DNA of 10,419 nucleotides from an uncultured Collinsella sp. (GTDB taxonomy: Bacteria > Actinomycetota > Coriobacteriia > Coriobacteriales > Coriobacteriaceae). The position numbers were made by a program, and so were the translations under genes. Shown here piece by piece: positions 6,409-10,419 of this stretch. The notes under the pieces are model-generated. The model did no database searches. It had not been told where the DNA came from and was given only the letters and a program-made list of their open reading frames with translations. How positions within the stretch are numbered: the stretch's first letter is position 1; every line of letters begins with the position of its first letter. The stretch is from the NCBI GenBank assembly GCA_902496375.1, contig CABVAS010000038.1, positions 1 to 10,419 on the forward strand, read 5' to 3'.

Positions 6409-6429
6409 TGCGGTTTCCCCCAAATGAAA

Positions 6430-7491
6430 TTAGTAGTCGAACTGGTGGTAGTAGCGGCGGTACTTGAGGTTGTGCTTGGTGACCAGCTCGTAGTTGCGCG
6501 CGAGGCGGTCGGTGGTCAGCACGGACAGGATCCACGGCGACACGATGACGCGGAAGTCGTCGTCCAGGCCCGGGATCGCGTACTCGGCGGTGTCGATGAT
6601 GACGTAGTCCTCGTCGCCGGTCACGCCGCTGGTGAGGAAGGCGCGGACGCGCTCGTCGAGGGCGCGGCACTCGTCCTCGCCCATGAACAGGAACACCGGG
6701 ACGCCGGGCTCGAGCAGCTCGAGCGTGCCGTGGAAGAAGTCGTGCGAGGTGATGTGGCGGATGCGCTTCCACTGCATCTCCTCGAGCAGGCACATGGAGT
6801 ACAGGATGGTCTCGCCCCACAGCGCGCCCGAGCCGATGAACATGGTGTAGTCGGCCAGCGCGTACTTCCTGGCGAGCTCCTCGGCGCGCGGCTCGAAGCG
6901 CTTGCGGATGTCGAGCATGTCCTTCCAGACGTCCTTCGTCTGCTCGATGAACAGGTCGAACTTGGGGAAGCAGCCGCGGCGGTTGAGCAGGCGCAGGCCG
7001 AAGCAGTCGGCGAGGTAGTAGCCCTTCTCGCAGCCGCCGGCGCCGTGGTCGGAGGCCATCATGACGCAGTTCTCGGCGCCCACGGCCTGGCCGATCTTGC
7101 CCTCGGGGTTGGTCATGGCGAAGACGCGCACGCCCATCTCCCTCATCTTGCCGACGGCCTCGAGCACCTCGGGGGTGGTGCCGGACTCGGAGGCGGTCAG
7201 CACGACGGACCTGTCGGTCATGCGCTTGTGGCCCATGACGTTCCACTCGGCGGCGTGGATCAGGTAGACCTCGAGGTCGCGGTCGCCGAACTTGTTCATG
7301 AGGTACTCGAGCTGCATGAACTCGTCCCAGGTGCCGCCGACGCCCATCAGGAAGACGGCGTCGTAGCCCTCCTCGTGCACGCGGTCGGCCAGGGCGGTCA
7401 TCTTCTTGCCGGCCTCGTAGACGTTCCTGCCGTCCTCGAGGTAGCCCTCCTGGTCGAAGTGCATGATCTCGATCTTCTCGGTCTCCTTCAT
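6430..7491 (-). CDS. FrlB-like SIS-domain fructosamine-6-phosphate deglycase, copy 2
   Basis: This is the promoter-proximal gene of the PTS locus. Its 353-aa product is identical to that of 1281-2342, with the same catalytic pair E238/H254 and the same TASESGTTPEV phosphate-binding-type loop. I compared the two genes line by line and found no substitution or indel. The base before the ATG and the base after the TAA already differ, so identity is limited to the reading frame. The start at 7491 has its own, different Shine-Dalgarno site (AAAGGAG, 5 nt away). Position next to EIIA suggests the deglycase is made together with the phosphorylation chain. Salmonella's gfr operon also carries two deglycases with a mannose-family PTS, but those are distinct paralogues. 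Codon use (353/353 G- or C-ending) stands out from the adjoining genes. Confidence 0.85.
   Translation of the reverse strand: MKETEKIEIMHFDQEGYLEDGRNVYEAGKKMTALADRVHEEGYDAVFLMGVGGTWDEFMQLEYLMNKFGDRDLEVYLIHAAEWNVMGHKRMTDRSVVLTASESGTTPEVLEAVGKMREMGVRVFAMTNPEGKIGQAVGAENCVMMASDHGAGGCEKGYYLADCFGLRLLNRRGCFPKFDLFIEQTKDVWKDMLDIRKRFEPRAEELARKYALADYTMFIGSGALWGETILYSMCLLEEMQWKRIRHITSHDFFHGTLELLEPGVPVFLFMGEDECRALDERVRAFLTSGVTGDEDYVIIDTAEYAIPGLDDDFRVIVSPWILSVLTTDRLARNYELVTKHNLKYRRYYHQFDY
6430..7491. repeat. 1062-bp perfect direct repeat, unit 2 (other unit 1281-2342)
   Basis: Partner of the unit at 1281-2342. Recombination between the two would excise a 5149-bp circle carrying the whole PTS and epimerase, leaving one intact deglycase gene. 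Confidence 0.97.
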
Positions 7492-7512
7492 TCCCGCTCC
7501 TTTCACGAGCAG

Positions 7513-7602
7513 TTTGAATTGTCGCACGGAATGGATGGGCTTGCCGCCCCGTCTCGCCGCTTAACCTTGTGGACATCTTGGCCCCAAGCTCAACAATTCA
7601 AA
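7513..7602 (-). other. Deglycase copy 2 leader bracketed by a 10-bp inverted repeat
   Basis: TTTGAATTGT (7513-7522) and ACAATTCAAA (7593-7602) are perfect reverse complements, 70 bp apart. The right arm lies just inside the expected transcript and the left arm about 20 nt before the start codon, next to the ribosome site. Smaller GC-rich pairings are possible inside. It may fold as a closed leader domain. Confidence 0.4.
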
Positions 7603-7607
7603 GGTTC

Positions 7608-7618
7608 TTAATACCAGT
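7608..7618 (-). promoter_or_regulatory. Proximal operator-like repeat, deglycase copy 2 promoter
   Basis: TTAATACCAGT, one base away from the TTAATACCAAT form. It occupies the same place as the proximal repeats at the other two promoters. No TATAAT box adjoins it here; a weaker TGTAAT-like box is at 7622-7627 on the minus strand. Confidence 0.58.
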
Positions 7619-7641
7619 GAACGATTACAGGTTAGCCGTTT

Positions 7642-7652
7642 TTAATACCGAT
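7642..7652 (-). promoter_or_regulatory. Distal operator-like repeat, deglycase copy 2 promoter
   Basis: TTAATACCGAT, 34 bp from the proximal repeat. The spacing falls between the 33 and 35 bp of the other two promoters. Confidence 0.58.
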
Positions 7653-7675
7653 TTTATGATTTCATCCTCCCCTCT

Positions 7676-7692
7676 CGGTAGACGGTCAGTTT
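7676..7692 (-). promoter_or_regulatory. Third shared upstream element, deglycase copy 2
   Basis: CGGTAGACGGTCAGTTT, matching CGG-N3-ACGGTC-GTTT at 2456-2472. The ACGGT core is 37 bp beyond the start of the distal repeat core. Function unknown. Confidence 0.35.
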
Positions 7693-7725
7693 TTGCCGCT
7701 CATCGGTCAAGCGACATATATCCGT

Positions 7726-7760
7726 AAAAACGAGCGCCCCCGCCATGCGCAGGGACGCTC
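7726..7760 (-). terminator. Intrinsic terminator after the GntR pair
   Basis: On the minus strand GAGCGTCCC (7752-7760) pairs with GGGGCGCTC (7732-7740), with three more inner pairs and a 5-nt loop. A T-run follows (7726-7730 on the complement). It begins 6 bp past the regulator's stop codon and insulates the regulator unit from the PTS locus. Confidence 0.87.
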
Positions 7761-7766
7761 TAGACG

Positions 7767-8480
7767 CTAATAGTTGTAGGTATATCCGCCGGCGTCGCCG
7801 CGGGTAAAAGACTTGGCATGCTCGATTGCCTGCCCACTCGAGTCATAGGTCAGGCCTTCCAGCACGAGCGCCAGATCGCCCGGCTCAAGATTGAGCAAAC
7901 TCGCATCGCGTGCGCCCAGCGCCTCGATATCGAGTTTCTCTACCGACTGATCTGGCTTGCGTCCCAACATATCGTAGGTCTCGAACAGGCTGAAGACCGA
8001 AATGTCCACGTCTTCGATGCCCGGAAACAGCAGGCACGGAATCAGTGTCATCTCGATCGATACGGGCTCACCATCGATGCAGTTGAGGCGGCGCACCGAG
8101 TAAAGCAGATCGTCCTCGGCGATGCCAAACAAGTCGGCATAATACGGGCCGGCGTAGCGTTTGGAGCGCGCCAGGATGCGCACCGACGGCGTCGCGCCCG
8201 ATGCCAAAACCGACTGGCGGAAGCCGCCCTTGCGTTCGTGCTCGTCAAACCACTTGTGTCCCACAAAGGCGCCTTTGCCCTGCACGCGACGAATCTGGCC
8301 ACTTTTGACCAGCTCGTCCATGGCGCTTCGGATTGTCAGGCGTGTCGTGCCAAACTCCTCGGCCAGCTCGTTTTCGGACGGAATCATCGAGCCCGTCGGG
8401 TAGTCGCCGCGCTCGATTCGCTCCGCAATGCAGCGGCGAATTTGTTTGTAAACCGGCAAGTCTTCTACTGCATCAGCCAT
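7767..8480 (-). CDS. GntR-family (HutC/UTRA) transcriptional regulator 1
   Basis: This 237-aa regulator has an N-terminal winged helix: VYKQIRRCIAERI (10-22), IPSENELAEEFGTTRLTIRSAMDEL (33-57, with the recognition helix near 45-57), then the wing RRVQGKGAFV (64-73). A UTRA effector domain follows at about 85-232. UTRA regulators of this kind, such as FrlR, NagR and TreR, usually sense a phosphorylated sugar. The gene lies directly upstream of the deglycase-PTS locus on the same strand, so it is a good candidate for binding the TTRATACCRRT repeats. Its ATG overlaps the last 16 bp of the preceding GntR gene, so translation is probably coupled, and an AAGGTGGG ribosome site lies upstream. The effector is inferred only from the neighbours. 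Confidence 0.9.
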   Translation of the reverse strand: MADAVEDLPVYKQIRRCIAERIERGDYPTGSMIPSENELAEEFGTTRLTIRSAMDELVKSGQIRRVQGKGAFVGHKWFDEHERKGGFRQSVLASGATPSVRILARSKRYAGPYYADLFGIAEDDLLYSVRRLNCIDGEPVSIEMTLIPCLLFPGIEDVDISVFSLFETYDMLGRKPDQSVEKLDIEALGARDASLLNLEPGDLALVLEGLTYDSSGQAIEHAKSFTRGDAGGYTYNY

Positions 8481-9232
8481 TCGACACCCACCTTCGTCGC
8501 AACGCCGTCTGCCTCGCCGTTATCGGCAAAACGATACTTGGTCGGCAGAATCACGGACTTGCAATACTCGACAAAGCCATCGTTCTCGTCACGCTCGTGC
8601 GAAGCCTTGTAAAACACCGGCGTGCCCTCCTGAGCACCCAGCAACTTGGCCTCGTCGGCGTTCAGACGGCTGATGGAAATATGCTCCTTGCCGTGCGCCA
8701 CATGGACATTCCCCTCTTTGAGCAAAACGTCGTAGAGGCTTTCCTGCTCAAAATCGTGATCGGGAAGCGAGGGGCACAAAGACAGATTGACGTGAGCCGT
8801 CTCAATCGACGCCGGGGAACCATTAACCACGCGCACGCGCCGAATGCAGAAGAGCGGCATGCCCAGGTCGATCTGGGCTTTTTGGGCCAGATCGATATCG
8901 GCGTACACGACCTTGGACCAAACCAGGCGTGCGGTCGACTTTGAGCCAACCCTCTCCACCGCCTGCGTATAGTTCCATGTTTCCTGAAAGATATTCAGCG
9001 GTTTGGGAGGACACACATAGGTGCCCGAACCGCGGCGGCTTTCCAAAGTTCCGCACGAAATAAGACGCGTGATCGCAGCGCGCAACGCCGTGCGCGACAC
9101 GCCCAGCTCTTCACAGAGCACACGCTCGGCGGGCAGCCGGTCACCACCCTGCAGGTCATAATGTTTGATATACCAAAGAATGCCCTCAAAGGCGCGATCT
9201 TTGGGCGGAATCGCATATGGTTCACTCGACAT
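8465..9232 (-). CDS. GntR-family (HutC/UTRA) transcriptional regulator 2
   Basis: This 255-aa protein has a GntR winged helix at about 14-74: DRLPAERVLCEELGVSRTALRAAITRL (31-57) and the wing ESRRGSGTYV (64-73). A UTRA effector domain follows at about 95-250. It differs widely from the following GntR protein in sequence, so the pair is not a recent duplication. The ATG at 9232 is preferred over an in-frame TTG at 9238 because GAGGAG (9241-9246) sits 8 nt from the ATG but too close to the TTG. It starts 35 bp after the unrecognised 163-aa gene and overlaps the next regulator by 16 bp, so the three are probably one transcript. Which promoter it controls cannot be read from the sequence. Confidence 0.9.
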   Translation of the reverse strand: MSSEPYAIPPKDRAFEGILWYIKHYDLQGGDRLPAERVLCEELGVSRTALRAAITRLISCGTLESRRGSGTYVCPPKPLNIFQETWNYTQAVERVGSKSTARLVWSKVVYADIDLAQKAQIDLGMPLFCIRRVRVVNGSPASIETAHVNLSLCPSLPDHDFEQESLYDVLLKEGNVHVAHGKEHISISRLNADEAKLLGAQEGTPVFYKASHERDENDGFVEYCKSVILPTKYRFADNGEADGVATKVGVEWLMQ

Positions 9233-9267
9233 GGGCAAGGCTCCTCAACCGCTTGATGCTGCGGGCA

Positions 9268-9759
9268 TCATTGCTCCGGACGCCCCATGGCGTCGAAGGC
9301 TTCTTTGATCTGCTCCGCAACGTTCCGATACGATCGATATAGGCCGGAGTCTCGCTTGACTTCGCCCGCGGTCACCGGAATCTCAAGCTTCGAAATCTCA
9401 TCCTCGCCGGTTTGCACGGCAACGATGACACCCATACCAAGGCACATATTACGCTTGGCAGCGTTGTTTTTGGTAGCCTGAGCTGGATTAATCAAAATCT
9501 GCTGAGCTAGTTCGCGCTTGCTAACCTCCGGCACATCCTCGGGATTTCCGGTCTCGACAATCTCGCACTGCAGCACGTCCGCATAGTCAAAAATCTTCGG
9601 CTCGCCGCCGCGCTGATGCACGGCCCACTTGCGGCGCGTGGCGTCCTGGTAGATAGCCGGCAAAAATGTAAACCGCGGCGGGTCCAAAATCGTATCCGTG
9701 ATGGTAAACACATCAGGATCAAAGGCATCCTGCGGGTTTTTCTTCTTGAACAGCCCCAT
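9268..9759 (-). CDS. Unrecognised 163-aa protein
   Basis: I do not recognise this family with certainty. The protein starts MGLFKKK, has no signal peptide or membrane segment, and is of mixed alpha/beta character. The segment RKWAVHQRGGEPKIFDYADVLQCEI (about 43-67) has the strand-turn-strand, F-Y-D-V look of small bacterial PH-like or DUF4428-type domains; this is a resemblance only. The region about 84-130 is helix then two strands, and the C-terminal part (140-160) looks helical. The ATG at 9759 is chosen because GGGAGG (9765-9770) lies 5 nt upstream; the frame stays open to 9792 but without a ribosome site there. It precedes the two GntR genes closely, so it probably shares their promoter, though nothing links its function to theirs. 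Confidence 0.75.
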   Translation of the reverse strand: MGLFKKKNPQDAFDPDVFTITDTILDPPRFTFLPAIYQDATRRKWAVHQRGGEPKIFDYADVLQCEIVETGNPEDVPEVSKRELAQQILINPAQATKNNAAKRNMCLGMGVIVAVQTGEDEISKLEIPVTAGEVKRDSGLYRSYRNVAEQIKEAFDAMGRPEQ

Positions 9760-9880
9760 ATCAGCCTCCCGTACTAGCATTAAACAACTCAAGCTGAATA
9801 TAGCACCAATTTCAAGCCGCCGCCTTACCCTATCGGTGCGCGGCGTCTATGGCTCGCCCAGCGGAAGAGTTCACGGACGA

Positions 9881-9953
9881 GGGCCGGGGTGCCTGCCTTG
9901 TTTTGAGAAGTGGGCTCCGCGAACTTCTCAAAACAAGGCAGGCACCCCGGCCC
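9881..9953. repeat. Perfect 31-bp inverted repeat with 11-bp loop (MITE/REPIN-like or hairpin)
   Basis: The arms 9881-9911 and 9923-9953 are exact reverse complements over 31 bp, and the loop is 9912-9922. The element is intergenic, between the 163-aa gene and the LacI-family gene. There is no T-run after it on either strand, so it is not a standard intrinsic terminator, though it could still end the LacI transcript. No target-site duplication is evident. Such a long perfect stem without decay suggests a young mobile or actively maintained element. Confidence 0.85.
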
Positions 9954-10007
9954 CGCCGGCAAATAGCGGACACTCCGCATGCAATCTATGCAAACAAACA
10001 AGTACGC

Positions 10008-10419
10008 TTAGCTACATTCGGTAAGCTCGAGCACGCTGTCCTTAACGATAAGCTCCGGCTCCAGAACGACCTCTTCGGCACGCCTGCCGCCCCTACCGGC
10101 AAGACGCTTGGACATGCAGCCAAAAGCATGCTCCGCAAGGACACCAGGGTCCTGCTCAATCGCGGTCAGCGCCGGCTCAAAGAGAACGTCGGCCGCCGAG
10201 TTGTCATAGCTCACCACCGAGATATCGCCCGGGATGCTCTTCCCCATCTCGTGCAAGCGCTTGAGCAAACCGAGGGCAATGTTATCCGAGCTTGCGAACA
10301 CGGCAGTGGCGTCAGTTGCGAGCACTGCCTCCGAGGCCTCGTATGCGCTCGGAATGTAGTACTCGCTCTCAAACTCCAAACGCGCGTCGATCGGCAGGCC
10401 GACCTCGCGCAGCGCGCGC
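10008..10419 (-). CDS. LacI-family transcriptional regulator, C-terminal part (cut by window edge)
   Basis: The last 136 residues of a protein whose N-terminus lies beyond the right edge; the frame is open to base 10419. The visible part is the second half of a periplasmic-binding-protein-like effector domain: ALREVGLPID, then VFASSDNIALGLLKRLHEMGKSIPGDISVVSYDNS (the F-SSD--A-G---L---G--IP-DIS-VSYDN pattern of LacI/GalR/PurR regulators), and the C-terminal half with T-IEQDP. The DNA-binding domain is not in view, so the target cannot be guessed. The gene is separated from the GntR unit by about 250 bp with a long hairpin and need not act on the PTS locus. It ends with TAA. Confidence 0.88.
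   Translation of the reverse strand, partial: RALREVGLPIDARLEFESEYYIPSAYEASEAVLATDATAVFASSDNIALGLLKRLHEMGKSIPGDISVVSYDNSAADVLFEPALTAIEQDPGVLAEHAFGCMSKRLAGRGGRRAEEVVLEPELIVKDSVLELTECS

Noticed and set aside
1281..7491. Composite transposon or IS pair, because of long direct repeats
   Set aside because: The repeats encode a sugar-phosphate enzyme, have no terminal inverted repeats or target duplications, and no transposase is present in the window.
6323..7576. 417-codon Arg/Pro/His-rich open frame on the minus strand over deglycase copy 2 (similar frame 1246-2097 over copy 1)
   Set aside because: Off-frame shadow of a very GC-rich gene. The composition is extreme and the deglycase frame has the ribosome sites and recognisable family motifs.
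9881..9953. CRISPR repeat or array
   Set aside because: Only one inverted element is present, with no regularly spaced direct repeats and no cas genes.

Overview
The window looks like a chromosomal piece of a moderately GC-rich, gut-type bacterium. My best guess is a Coriobacteriia member such as Collinsella. This rests on base composition, strong AGGAGG-type ribosome sites, and the pairing of a mannose-family PTS with Amadori-product enzymes; no 16S or other marker gene is present. All ten convincing genes lie on the minus strand, so the window reads biologically from right to left.

Right edge to 7726: a LacI-family regulator cut by the window edge (10008-10419); an intergenic region holding a perfect 31-bp inverted repeat (9881-9953); an unrecognised 163-aa protein; and two consecutive GntR/UTRA regulators (8465-9232 and 7767-8480) that overlap by 16 bp and end at an intrinsic terminator.

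Centre, 7660 down to 1197: a seven-gene catabolic locus in the order SIS deglycase copy 2 - EIIA - EIIB | EIIC - EIID - FrlC-like epimerase | SIS deglycase copy 1. The bars mark intergenic gaps. Each of the three units starts downstream of a promoter region with the same layout: two TTRATACCRRT-type elements 33-35 bp apart, plus a third shared element (CGG-N3-ACGGT) a further 33-37 bp upstream. The proposed pathway is uptake and C6 phosphorylation of a fructosamine-type (Amadori) compound such as fructoselysine or glucoselysine by the mannose-family PTS. The FrlB-like SIS enzyme would then cleave it to a hexose 6-phosphate and an amine or amino acid, and the FrlC-like epimerase would bring C3 epimers into the route. 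No FrlD-type kinase is present or needed, because the PTS phosphorylates the substrate.

The most remarkable feature is the pair of deglycase genes. They are identical at every base across 1062 bp, the identity begins exactly at the ATG and ends exactly at the TAA, and the flanks differ from the first base outward. All 353 sense codons end in G or C, unlike the neighbouring genes. That bias also explains the long open frames antisense to both copies.

Left edge: hisZ (14-1018), a histidine-biosynthesis gene unrelated to the sugar locus, separated from it by the terminator of deglycase copy 1 and a strong hairpin of uncertain role.
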